The notes beneath the pieces are model-generated. The model ran no database searches. It saw only the letters and a list, made by a program, of their open reading frames with translations, and had not been told where the DNA came from. A DNA stretch of 64,000 nucleotides from Flavobacteriales bacterium (lineage in GTDB: Bacteria; Bacteroidota; Bacteroidia; Flavobacteriales_D; Sanyastnellaceae), in NCBI GenBank assembly GCA_022447625.1, contig JAKVAX010000008.1:88522-152521 (forward strand). The letters are read 5' to 3'. This document shows, piece by piece, positions 44,175-52,536 of the stretch (position 1 is the stretch's first letter; the number at the start of each line of letters is the position of its first letter). A program made the position numbers and the translations under genes.

Positions 44175-46819
44175 TGCAACGCCTTAGCAAGATCTTCCTA
44201 ATACTACCCCTGATCTTTCTGGCACTTTCGATCCAAGGTCAAGACCTCCCTGATAGCGTGCGTTTTGATGGTAAGGAAGTGAAGCTCAACCGTGCGCTGC
44301 TCGATCTTCGAAAAGAATTTAACCTCCCACTTGCCTACGATAACCGCCAGCTGCGCAATTACCGTGTTACAGGAACAGGTGAATGGATGTCGCCCGAAGC
44401 CCTGCTGCGTAAGTGGTTAATCCCCATCGGTTTTACCTACGAGTTGATCTACGGCACCTTCGTGATCTACCCACAGAATGAACGACTGGCACAGAACAAA
44501 CCCACGAGGTTTGAAATCTCGGTGTTCGGACGTGTCATGGACCTCGACAATGGAGAGCCCTTACCTTATGCTACCGTGGCCGAAGAGGGCACCAGCAATG
44601 CGAACAACTCAAACCTGCAGGGGTATTTCACCTTAAATAATGTCACGGCAGATACCGTGGTCTTGGTTTGCACTTACGTGGGGTACGACCCCTTCCGTTT
44701 GCAGTTGACGCCTTCCACCGATCTAGAGAACGTAGAGATCTACCTCTCTAGATCACGGGCTTTGTTGCCTACCGCGCAGGTCACGACTTACCGCCAAGGA
44801 TCTACCATTAATGTAGAACGTCCTTCGCTCACCTTAGTCGATGGTGAACTGGCCAACGAACTTCCGAGTATTGGTGAACCCGATATCGTACGTACCATTC
44901 AGCTACTGCCCGGGGTAAGTGGGGCGCTCGAAAACTCGGCCTTCATTCACGTGAGGGGAGGGGCTGGAGATGAAAACCTGGTAACCTATGATGGATTCAC
45001 CATCTATTACCTCGATCACTTCTACGGGTTGTTCTCGGCCTTCAATACGAACTCCATTCAAAGTGTGCGTCTGCACAAAGGCGTGTTCAGTCCGAAGTTT
45101 GGAGGAAGAGGGTCGTCGGTTTTAGAGATTACCGGACGCACTGGAAACAAGAATAAGCCGGTAATCAAAACCGACTTGAACTTACTTAGCGCAGCGGCAC
45201 ATATTGAATCTCCGATTCTCGCAGACCGTGCTACCCTCATGTTGTCTGCCCGACGTTCATTTACGGATGTGGTGTTTAGTCCGGCCTATCAAGAACTATT
45301 CAACGGCGTCTTCAATAACAGCGTCTTGCCAGGAGCCAATGATGAGGTCAATGCCTTCACCAATGAGAGCTCTCCTGATTTTCATTTCTATGACATCACC
45401 GGAAAGTTAGCCCTCGAGGTAGGAGAGCGCGGCGACTTGTCGTTCTCACTTTATTCAGGAAGAGATCGTTTGTCGATTGCCTATTCAGATAGCACGACTG
45501 ACGGAAGATTCTTCGTGGGCTACAATGATCGCAGCGAGTGGGGTAATTTGGGTTACGGTGCGAAATGGACCAACCAATGGAATGCCCAACATTTCTCGAG
45601 CGTGACCTTTGGTCGGTCAGTCTTCTCTTCTGAGCTCTTTGGTTTTGATAGCCGAGAGAACTTGTTGATTGGAACCACCGATACGCTTTTCTTCGATCGC
45701 GATACACGCATCGCTGATGGTACTTTGCGCCTTGATCACGAAATCAGTTTGCCTGGACACCTTATTAATATGGGCGCTGAGCTCACGGCCATCAATGTAT
45801 CGAACAGCCAGTTGGCAAGTAATGGCGAGAACGATTCAGATACGGCAGCGGCGAGTATTGCTGCGGTGTATGTGGGTGACCAATGGAAATTGAACGAACG
45901 TTTCTTCTTTGAGGCCGGCTTCCGTGCGGTGTATTTTGATCGCAACCGTTCGCTTTACCCAGAGCCGCGCTTCTTGATGGATTTTAAAGCCACTCCGTCG
46001 TTAACCTTACATGTAGGAGCTGGAGCCAATCACCAATTCATTCGCAATGTGCGTCGTCAAGACCTATTCTTGAATACCAGCGATGAGTGGCGTTTGGCGG
46101 GGGAGTCGCGCATTCCTGTCTTGCAGACCGAACAGCTCACGGCCGGTTTCTCCATCACCAAAGGACTCTTCTCTTTCAGTGCAGATGCTTGGTATAAGAC
46201 CGCATCCGGTGTGACAGAGGATGCCTTGCGCTTTACCTCCTTGCCTGCAGGTACTTTCGAACAGAACCTATTAAATGGTGACGGTAAGTCGCGTGGTATC
46301 GAATTGCTCGCGCGCAAAGAATTAGGGGTGCACAGCGGATGGATCGCCTATACTTTGAGCTCGACAGAAAACACTTTCGCTGAATTGCAAGGAGATCAGA
46401 TTCCCGCATGGTATGATCGCAGTCATGAGCTGAAGACCGTGTATCAGTTCCGTCCGGGACGTTTCCGTGTCAATGCGGTATTCGTTTATGCCACCGGTTT
46501 GCCGTATACCCCGGCAGCTGGGGTGTATGATATCACCTTGATCAATGGTGAGACCGAACAGCTGTTGGCCTTTGCAGAGATTCATTCCGGACGATTACCA
46601 GACTATCATCGTCTTGATCTCAGCGGCTTCTACGACTTCACCCTAGGAGAAGGGAATGCAAGTATCGGCCTCTCTTTGTACAACGTATATAACCGTACGA
46701 ACGTCCGCAATCGTTATTATTATTTGTTAGGAACCCAGGAAGAATCGATTGAGGTCGCCTTGCGAGATCAATTGTTCTTAGGCACGGTTCCGTCAATTCA
46801 ATTCAGTTTCGAATGGTAA
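44174..46819 (+). CDS. TonB-dependent outer-membrane receptor with STN domain
   Basis: 881 residues. Signal peptide 1-22. STN (secretin/TonB N-terminal) domain at about 25-95 (VRFDGKEVKLNRALLDLRKEFN), followed by a CarboxypepD_reg-like domain (FGRVMDLDNGEPLPYATVAEEGT), a plug domain (GEPDIVRTIQLLPGVSGALE, HVRGGAGDENLVTYDGF) and a 22-strand barrel ending SIQFSFEW. The STN domain implies signal transfer to a FecR-type anti-sigma factor. The start ATG at 44174 shares a base with the sigma-factor stop (TGATG). The next gene starts on its stop (TAATG). Substrate unknown. Confidence 0.93.
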   Translation: MQRLSKIFLILPLIFLALSIQGQDLPDSVRFDGKEVKLNRALLDLRKEFNLPLAYDNRQLRNYRVTGTGEWMSPEALLRKWLIPIGFTYELIYGTFVIYPQNERLAQNKPTRFEISVFGRVMDLDNGEPLPYATVAEEGTSNANNSNLQGYFTLNNVTADTVVLVCTYVGYDPFRLQLTPSTDLENVEIYLSRSRALLPTAQVTTYRQGSTINVERPSLTLVDGELANELPSIGEPDIVRTIQLLPGVSGALENSAFIHVRGGAGDENLVTYDGFTIYYLDHFYGLFSAFNTNSIQSVRLHKGVFSPKFGGRGSSVLEITGRTGNKNKPVIKTDLNLLSAAAHIESPILADRATLMLSARRSFTDVVFSPAYQELFNGVFNNSVLPGANDEVNAFTNESSPDFHFYDITGKLALEVGERGDLSFSLYSGRDRLSIAYSDSTTDGRFFVGYNDRSEWGNLGYGAKWTNQWNAQHFSSVTFGRSVFSSELFGFDSRENLLIGTTDTLFFDRDTRIADGTLRLDHEISLPGHLINMGAELTAINVSNSQLASNGENDSDTAAASIAAVYVGDQWKLNERFFFEAGFRAVYFDRNRSLYPEPRFLMDFKATPSLTLHVGAGANHQFIRNVRRQDLFLNTSDEWRLAGESRIPVLQTEQLTAGFSITKGLFSFSADAWYKTASGVTEDALRFTSLPAGTFEQNLLNGDGKSRGIELLARKELGVHSGWIAYTLSSTENTFAELQGDQIPAWYDRSHELKTVYQFRPGRFRVNAVFVYATGLPYTPAAGVYDITLINGETEQLLAFAEIHSGRLPDYHRLDLSGFYDFTLGEGNASIGLSLYNVYNRTNVRNRYYYLLGTQEESIEVALRDQLFLGTVPSIQFSFEW

Positions 46820-47568
46820 TGCGCTTCTTCGTCATAGCACTCATCTTGTTCGTGTCTTGCGAAAAGGCCAACGACGAGCAGTCGTTGTTTGTGCAGGCGG
46901 TGCTGATTGAAGGTGAAGCGGTGAGCGGTGTGCAGGTGGCGGTGATTAGTGAGTCAGGACAAGTACCTGTTTCAGGAGCTACGGTTCGCTTATTCAATGA
47001 GGCGGGTGAAAGCGTGCAGCTGAGTGAAGCTACGGCCGGTAGCTATGCTGACCTTGATGGGGACTTTGTGATCAGTGCGGGGGCTCGTTATCGTTTAGAA
47101 GTGACTTATGATTCTTTTTTCGCTAGCGCGGAAACGGTGATCCCTGTGCAGACGAGTATTGACCAATTGAGTAGTACCACGATTCCGATTGATTCGGGCT
47201 CTTCGGGGCAACCGATCTTCTCGGTGCTTTGGAGCAATGAAGAGAACCTGACCCATGTGTTGGTTTTACGCGTGAATGAAGAGACGCCCTTGGAGATTCC
47301 ATTTGATGTGAACTCTGGGTTCTTTGCGAGTCAATATGCGGTGCCGGTAACTAGTAATGGGGTGACCTTATTTGATACCGATTTCACCTATTACGGAAAC
47401 CATACGCTAGAAATTTACACGATTGATGCCGCGTACGATGCGCTGTATTTTTACCAACCCGGAGACGCTGGAAACATTATAGATGGCGGGCCAGAGAACA
47501 TTGATGGGGGTGTGGGTTACCTGACGGGAGCCTGCCTAAATTCGATCGATCTGGAACTTTTGCAATAA
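46819..47568 (+). CDS. DUF4249-like outer-membrane lipoprotein
   Basis: 249 residues. Start at the ATG at 46819, sharing a base with the receptor stop; an in-frame ATG six bases earlier is less likely. Lipobox LFVSC follows a short hydrophobic signal. The rest is beta-rich, with the order typical of DUF4249 partners of TonB receptors: VQAVLIEGEAVSGVQVAVIS, PVSGATVRLFNEAGESVQL, GARYRLEVTYD and a C-terminal CLNSIDLEL. Probably the extracellular substrate-binding partner of the receptor. One 13-mer copy (47121-47133) encodes ASAE. Confidence 0.84.
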   Translation: MRFFVIALILFVSCEKANDEQSLFVQAVLIEGEAVSGVQVAVISESGQVPVSGATVRLFNEAGESVQLSEATAGSYADLDGDFVISAGARYRLEVTYDSFFASAETVIPVQTSIDQLSSTTIPIDSGSSGQPIFSVLWSNEENLTHVLVLRVNEETPLEIPFDVNSGFFASQYAVPVTSNGVTLFDTDFTYYGNHTLEIYTIDAAYDALYFYQPGDAGNIIDGGPENIDGGVGYLTGACLNSIDLELLQ

Positions 47569-47642
47569 AAATGTGATAAAGTGGTAGGGGAAGAAGAAAG
47601 TTGCTTGTATTCATTGCCGATCAACGCTACAATTAGACTATT

Positions 47643-48239
47643 GTGAAGAAAGAAAAGATGTTGAATGACGTGTTGCAGTCCTGGAAAGTTCCTGCAACAC
47701 ACACAGAAGAAGAATCCTGGAATGCCATCCAGGCGAAGATCTCCCAGATGGAAGATACGCCGGTGGTATCGATCAATCGCCGACGCAACTTTGGTTGGGT
47801 GGCGGCTGCCGCGGTGGTGGTACTTGTTGCCTCTATCCTCGTGCTTGGTCCTTCAGGAACAGAAGAGGTTGTTGCTGACGTAAAGCAGGAGGTTGCTCTT
47901 CCTGATGGTTCAGTAGCTCACCTCAATAATGGCGCTACCCTCGCTTACGATGGCGATTGGGATAACCGCGAAGTGAAATTGCAAGGAGAAGCTTTCTTTG
48001 AGGTAACGAAAGGAGAGAAGTTCTCTGTAGTAACAGAACAAGGAGTAGTTGAAGTACTCGGTACATCATTTAATGTATACGAGAGCGGAGACCTTTACCA
48101 TGTTGACTGTTACACTGGAAAAGTGAAAGTGTCACACAATGGCGTGTCGCACATCATCACTCCAGGTCAATCAGTGAAAGTTCAGAATGGAGAGCTAAGC
48201 CAGCCTTTCGAATTCGTTCGTCAGGACCAAACTGGATGA
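47643..48239 (+). CDS. FecR-type anti-sigma factor, N-terminal part (frameshifted)
   Basis: 198 residues from a GTG. A short cytoplasmic helical region (residues 1-45) is followed by one membrane span (GWVAAAAVVVLVASILVLG) and the FecR periplasmic domain (VALPDGSVAHLNNGATLAY, VKLQGEAFFEVTKGEKFSV, VVEVLGTSFNVY). The frame stops at 48237 just before the region where the STN-like C-terminal domain should begin. That domain continues in a second frame starting inside an ATGA overlap (48236-48451). Expected role is to hold or activate the sigma factor at 43521 in response to the receptor. Confidence 0.88.
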   Translation: MKKEKMLNDVLQSWKVPATHTEEESWNAIQAKISQMEDTPVVSINRRRNFGWVAAAAVVVLVASILVLGPSGTEEVVADVKQEVALPDGSVAHLNNGATLAYDGDWDNREVKLQGEAFFEVTKGEKFSVVTEQGVVEVLGTSFNVYESGDLYHVDCYTGKVKVSHNGVSHIITPGQSVKVQNGELSQPFEFVRQDQTG

Positions 48240-48451
48240 GCTCAGGATTCCAGTATTACAGCGCAGACTTATCGCGTGTTATTGACGACATCGCCGCGTA
48301 CTACAACGTGGAAATCGCCGTTAATTCAGAGATAGCTGGTGTTGAATACACGGGTTCTATTCCTGAAGTAGGTGCTGAAGAAGCACTAAAAGTAGTTTCT
48401 CTTTACGTAGAGAATAACTACGGACAGCCGTTAGCTGTTCAGGTACAGTAG
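48236..48451 (+). CDS. FecR C-terminal domain in a shifted frame
   Basis: 71 codons: SSGFQYYSADLSRVIDDIAAYY, then YNVEIAV, VEYTGSIPE and EEALKVVSLY, which match the C-terminal FecR domain (PF16344-like). The preceding frame ends QDQTG-stop; shifting by one base at the ACTGGATGAG site joins it smoothly as QT-WMSSG. The ATGA overlap could allow re-initiation. I list it separately because it is a distinct open frame. It may be one broken gene, a sequencing error, or a translationally coupled split. Confidence 0.75.
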   Translation: MSSGFQYYSADLSRVIDDIAAYYNVEIAVNSEIAGVEYTGSIPEVGAEEALKVVSLYVENNYGQPLAVQVQ

Positions 48452-48608
48452 CTTAGGAATTAAAAGCAGTTGCTGACCAAGAATTGTGAAAACTTGGGTA
48501 GGGTAACGCTCGATTCAACTGTATCATTTATGATTTTTGTACCACATGAAGTACGATTCGCTCTGAATCGTCATCAATAGTATAGTTAGTTTTAGTTAAG
48601 GTTTAAGG

Positions 48609-48641
48609 CATCCTCGAAAACGTTCGAGGATGTCTTTTTTT
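48609..48641 (+). terminator. Rho-independent terminator
   Basis: Perfect 10-bp stem CATCCTCGAA / TTCGAGGATG with a 4-nt AACG loop (48609-48632), followed by TCTTTTTTT. It lies just after fecR and directly before the queA promoter, so it closes the sigma-receptor-fecR transcript (or a small RNA, see findings). Confidence 0.85.
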
Positions 48642-48647
48642 GTGCCC

Positions 48648-48655
48648 TATTTTTG
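48648..48655 (+). promoter_or_regulatory. -7 promoter box TATTTTTG four bases before queA (leaderless)
   Basis: TAnnTTTG followed by CGGC and then the ATG at 48660, the same geometry as at 29188. The terminator T-tract ends 7 nt upstream, leaving no room for a longer leader. No clear -33 TTG is visible within the terminator. Confidence 0.55.
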
Positions 48656-48659
48656 CGGC

Positions 48660-49823
48660 ATGGAAGACATCTCCATTTCTGATTTCGACTACACCCTTCC
48701 GGAGGATCGCATTCCTCATTTCCCTGCGGAAGAACGTGATGCGGCTAAGCTGCTGCATTACGATCAAGGTACCATCACTGACCATTCGTTTAAAGACCTG
48801 CCTTCTATTCTCAAGGAACCCGTACAGATTGTCTTAAATGATACCAAGGTGATTCATGCGCGGGTATTTATGCAGAAGCCTACCGGCGGAAAAGTGGAGC
48901 TCTTTCTCTTAAACCCAGAAGGGGCTACAGTGGAAGAAGCGATGACGCATACCGGAGCTAGCCAATGGTGGTGCATGGTAGGAGGGGCGAAGAAATGGAA
49001 AGAAGGACCCGTCATCATTCAAGAAGGTGAGCTAACTATGGAAGCTCGCCGGGTAGGACGAGACGGCCCTGCTTTTTTGATTGACCTCAGCTGGACACCC
49101 CATCTCCCTTTGGCCGAGTTGCTTGATCACTTGGGTAAGATTCCCTTGCCTCCGTACATGCAGCGCGATGCGGAAGAAGAAGACAATGACCGCTACCAGA
49201 CCAGTTACGCCAGCCACCCAGGGAGTGTCGCCGCTCCAACGGCCGGACTCCATTTCTCAGAAGAAATCATGCAAGCGCTCCCGGCAGAATGGGTGCACCT
49301 AACCTTGCATGTAGGTGCAGGTACCTTTCGTCCGGTGTCAACCGACAAGGTCAGCGAACATAAGATGCACGATGAAGAGTGCGTCGTCAAGCGCGAAGCC
49401 CTTGTTTCTTTGGCTAAACCCCAATTCCGATTAGCTATTGGTACTACCTCCTTACGTACTCTGGAAAGCTTGTATTGGCTAGCAGTAGTTTGGAAGCAGG
49501 AGGGGAGCATGCCGGCATTGATAGATCAAGAGATGCCCTGCAGTTATGATGACCCTTTTGCATCCTACGAAGCAGCCATGCAGTTCCTGTTAGATCAAAT
49601 GCCAGAGTCACACCTGGTATTCAGAACCTCCATCATGATCAGACCAGGCTATACCATCCGATCCATCGACGGCTTGTTTACGAACTTCCACCTTCCCAAG
49701 TCAACGCTCTTGCTCTTGGTTTCAGCTCTCGTTGGAGAAGATTGGAGAAAGATATATACGCACGCCTTAGAGAACGGGTATCGGTTTTTGAGTTATGGGG
49801 ATGGGTCGTTGTTGGTGAGGTAG
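48660..49823 (+). CDS. queA: S-adenosylmethionine:tRNA ribosyltransferase-isomerase (QueA)
   Basis: Transfers and isomerises ribose from SAM to preQ1 in tRNA, making epoxyqueuosine. Start at 48660 (MEDISISDFDYTLPEDRIPHFP), set by the leaderless promoter box. Family signatures are VLNDTKVIHARVF, GKVELFLL, LGKIPLPPYMQRDAEEEDNDRYQT, SVAAPTAGLHFSEEIM, VTLHVGAGTF-like LTLHVGAGTFRPV and TNFHLPKSTLLLLVSALVG. At 387 residues it is longer than the E. coli enzyme (about 356) because of an insert around residues 285-315 (KQEGSMPALIDQEMPCSYDD). Bacteroidota often carry two QueA paralogues, and this could be the second. Confidence 0.92.
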   Translation: MEDISISDFDYTLPEDRIPHFPAEERDAAKLLHYDQGTITDHSFKDLPSILKEPVQIVLNDTKVIHARVFMQKPTGGKVELFLLNPEGATVEEAMTHTGASQWWCMVGGAKKWKEGPVIIQEGELTMEARRVGRDGPAFLIDLSWTPHLPLAELLDHLGKIPLPPYMQRDAEEEDNDRYQTSYASHPGSVAAPTAGLHFSEEIMQALPAEWVHLTLHVGAGTFRPVSTDKVSEHKMHDEECVVKREALVSLAKPQFRLAIGTTSLRTLESLYWLAVVWKQEGSMPALIDQEMPCSYDDPFASYEAAMQFLLDQMPESHLVFRTSIMIRPGYTIRSIDGLFTNFHLPKSTLLLLVSALVGEDWRKIYTHALENGYRFLSYGDGSLLVR

Positions 49824-49840
49824 CAGTCTATTAGAGCATC

Positions 49841-52204
49841 CTACTGCAAAACCACCTTCCCAGAACCAATCACGCCCTCGTTATCTCGAACAGAGAAGAT
49901 GTATAGTCCTGGAGCTAAATCTCCCTTTTCGAAATAAATCACTCCGTTTTCATAGCGGGTAGGACATTCAATCTTGGCACCATTGATATCAAGTAAGAGT
50001 AAGCTGACGTTTTGATGGTTGTTACCTGGTAGTTGGATGGTCGCGGTATTGGCCACAGGGTTAGGGTATATACGCAGCGCATCTGCTTGCATTGGCCAGT
50101 TCACCACTGAGACAATCGGGTCGCATCCAAGATTGGTTCCAAGACGAAGGAAGACTTCATCGAAGTAGGAGTCGTTATCTGTTCCCGCATTTCGTGTGCC
50201 CTTTAGTTCAACACGAATCGTTCTCGTCAATAGCGGCAAACTTTCAGTTTCATTAAAGAGTGTCCATGAACTGTTGAGCGTAGACAGGGTGCTACTTGTT
50301 CCAAGTTCACCGCCGTTTTGATTCAAGTAGATCAAGCGCATCTCTGGTAGATCTGACCCGCCAAAGTTGGAAAGATGTCCACCGAAATGTACCGGGAAGT
50401 CGCCAGCATCAATCGAATCGATGTAGGCAGTAACGTCAATGTCTTGCGTGCAAATGCCTACTTCGCTTTCCTGACATAATCCGCCCACGGCGAAGTAACG
50501 GTCTCCAGCAAAAGGTGAGACACCATTGCACTCCCCATCCGTCAAGGTTTCTACAATTCCCTCTACCGTTGTCCAGTTGGCTAAGTCTTCTTCAGCACCT
50601 GGGTTTTGGATGAGGTTTGGTAGCGCAATCGACTCACCTGTATCGAAGGTGACAGGCGCAGACCATTCACTCCAGTTCAATTCTCGGTCTCGGTAGCGAA
50701 CTCTCCACCAATAGGTCGTATTCTCTTCCAAGCCAAGGATTACTTCGTCGGTGAGATCGTCTTCCGCTTGGGTGTCAACTTCGAAGTACCAGTTCTCGAA
50801 GTTTTTCCAGCTTTCTGCTACCAGATTGGCGAAGTCATTCTCATCTGTTGATACTTGCCAATGACTTTGACCGTGCACCGATAGTTCGTTAGGCGAAGAA
50901 AAAGCTTCCGCTTCAAGCACCACACATTCAGGAGCTACAACTTCCTCCACAGGGAATACCGGAACAGGTACGTCTACTGGTGAAGGCTCGAGTCGAATGG
51001 TTAAGCTGTCGGTCAATACATTCTCTAGCGCCCCGTCTTGGTCGCCACGACTAATGCGTTTCACGACAATCTTAGGTTCAGGATCATCACTGACCTCTAC
51101 AGATACGAAGCCATATTCATCTTGTGAAACAGAGAACTCATCGTAATCGAAGTTTGGGAATTCTCCCCAGTTGTCAATCGCCCCACCTGCCGTAGCAGCG
51201 TTGATCCAAAGGTGACGGTGATCGCGCGAGTGGCCACGTGAATACCCATGGGTATGTCCGAAGAAATGGATGCTCGGTTTATTGCACGTTGAGCTAAACT
51301 CCTCTAGCAAGGCAATGACCTCACCCGTATAATCAGATTCTCCTGGTGTCCAAAGCTCAGACTTGTGTGGATGGTGCAGTTGTGCAAATACAAAGTCAAT
51401 GGAATCAGCTTGACAGGTATTGTTAAGCAACGCGTCGAGCCATCCAATCTGTTCCTCGTTATCAAATGGACTATTCGAATCGAGTCCGATGATGCGCACA
51501 TTTCCGTAATCCTTGTACCACCAATGCTCTTCGAAACCTTCCGTCCCGTTCTCAGGCATCTTGAAATACTGAAAGAAATAGGTCGCGTTGTACTCGTGGT
51601 TCCCCGGAACGGGATACACCGGCACATGATTGAACAGATCATGCGATGGGTCAAAGAAGTGATTTTCCCACTGTGAGTAGTTCGTTCCAGTCACAACAAG
51701 GTCACCAGGAATCATCACGAGTGCCAAGTTGTCGACCAAATCACCTCCCACTTCATCATCCAAGTAGTCAATGATTCCATCGTGAACAATCTCATTAAAC
51801 TTATCTGGAAAAGCCCCATCACGCTGCATGTCGCTCATCGCAATGATTCGGAAAGGCTGGTGATCAGTCGCAAAAGGAGGCGTTTTGAAATGATAAATTT
51901 CAGAGGTCGCATCTCCAGTCTTCACGCGGTAGTAGTACTTCGTCCATCGTTCCAAGTCGACCAATTGCACCTCGTGAATCATCGCATCCCCTTCAGAGTT
52001 CTCCGCCGTACCCTCAGTTGAGTTTCCCAATGCTTCAGTCAACCCCCACTCCACAATACTCTCGGGGTTCATATCGGTCTCCCACATAATGTAAATGGAA
52101 TGCGGCTCCACATCCTGCAGATAAGGCTCCACTTTAATCGTTTGAGCATTCAATAGGTGCCCACAGGCAAGAAAAGAAAGGGTTAGCAGTAGTTGGGTTC
52201 GCAT
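49841..52204 (-). CDS. Secreted purple-acid-phosphatase-like metallophosphoesterase with T9SS sorting domain
   Basis: 787 residues. Signal peptide 1-20 (ending LLNAQ). An N-terminal FN3-like domain of PAP proteins (KVEPYLQDVEPHSIYIMWETD) is followed by the calcineurin-like phosphoesterase core with metal ligands in MSDMQRDG, MIPGDLVVTGTN, PVPGNHEYNA, FAQLHHPH and FFGHTHGYSRGHS. FN3 and galactose-binding-like domains lie at residues 440-690. The C-terminal T9SS type A sorting domain is LRIYPNPVANTATIQLPG, LDINGAKIE and GLYIFSVRD. It would be exported by the type IX system. Phosphate scavenging is plausible but inferred. Confidence 0.92.
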   Translation of the reverse strand: MRTQLLLTLSFLACGHLLNAQTIKVEPYLQDVEPHSIYIMWETDMNPESIVEWGLTEALGNSTEGTAENSEGDAMIHEVQLVDLERWTKYYYRVKTGDATSEIYHFKTPPFATDHQPFRIIAMSDMQRDGAFPDKFNEIVHDGIIDYLDDEVGGDLVDNLALVMIPGDLVVTGTNYSQWENHFFDPSHDLFNHVPVYPVPGNHEYNATYFFQYFKMPENGTEGFEEHWWYKDYGNVRIIGLDSNSPFDNEEQIGWLDALLNNTCQADSIDFVFAQLHHPHKSELWTPGESDYTGEVIALLEEFSSTCNKPSIHFFGHTHGYSRGHSRDHRHLWINAATAGGAIDNWGEFPNFDYDEFSVSQDEYGFVSVEVSDDPEPKIVVKRISRGDQDGALENVLTDSLTIRLEPSPVDVPVPVFPVEEVVAPECVVLEAEAFSSPNELSVHGQSHWQVSTDENDFANLVAESWKNFENWYFEVDTQAEDDLTDEVILGLEENTTYWWRVRYRDRELNWSEWSAPVTFDTGESIALPNLIQNPGAEEDLANWTTVEGIVETLTDGECNGVSPFAGDRYFAVGGLCQESEVGICTQDIDVTAYIDSIDAGDFPVHFGGHLSNFGGSDLPEMRLIYLNQNGGELGTSSTLSTLNSSWTLFNETESLPLLTRTIRVELKGTRNAGTDNDSYFDEVFLRLGTNLGCDPIVSVVNWPMQADALRIYPNPVANTATIQLPGNNHQNVSLLLLDINGAKIECPTRYENGVIYFEKGDLAPGLYIFSVRDNEGVIGSGKVVLQ

Positions 52205-52283
52205 AAGGAGTAGAAGGTTTAAACTGAAAGGTAGGGAATTCCGGCGTCCGGCGTCCGTTTAGTTAGTCCGTTCGCTTTAGGGG

Positions 52284-52408
52284 GATAGCGTGATTAGTCC
52301 TCCTCTGGCGGATAGCATGATTAGTCCGCCTCTGGCGGATAGCGTGATTAGTCCGCCTCTGGCGGATAGCGTGATTAGTCCGCCTCTGGCGGATAGCATG
52401 ATTAGTCT
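52284..52408. repeat. 27-bp tandem minisatellite
   Basis: Four full units starting at 52284, 52311, 52338 and 52365, and a partial fifth from 52392, each GATAGCRTGATTAGTC plus CKCCTCTGGCG. Units differ only at one purine (G/A) and, in the first copy, one base (T for G). No spacers, so not CRISPR. Confidence 0.85.
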
Positions 52409-52428
52409 CTAGATACCAATAAACAATT

Positions 52429-52491
52429 CCGCGATCCGCGATCTTCGTTCCACGTTCCACGTTCCACGTTCCACGCACCACGCACCACGAA
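52429..52491. repeat. Nine-unit heptad array
   Basis: Contiguous 7-bp units in one phase: CCGCGAT twice, CTTCGTT, CCACGTT three times, CCACGCA twice, CCACGAA. The reverse complement of the last unit type (TTCGTGG) forms the array at 62062-62082. Confidence 0.8.
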
Positions 52492-52536
52492 CTATCCCCA
52501 CATTTTCGTACTTTAACCTATACCAACGTACTAGCT

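Larger units (their letters stand above)
52205..52536. repeat. Gene-free gap with 27-bp minisatellite and heptad arrays
   Basis: 332 bp between divergent genes. In order: CCGGCGT, CCGGCGT, CCGTTTA (52241-52261); four full 27-bp units plus a partial fifth (52284-52408); then nine contiguous 7-bp units (52429-52491). An open frame across this area (minus strand, repeating RTNHAIRQR) is a by-product of the 27-bp period. A weak -7-like TACTTTAA (52509-52516) lies before the M43 gene. Confidence 0.75.

Noticed and set aside
52284..52408. CRISPR array
   Set aside because: The 27-bp units are directly tandem without spacers, and no cas genes are present.
52263..52481. Minus-strand open frame with repeating RTNHAIRQR
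   Set aside because: It is produced by the 27-bp minisatellite (a multiple of three without stops) plus the heptad array; no start signal, no family and no neighbour link.
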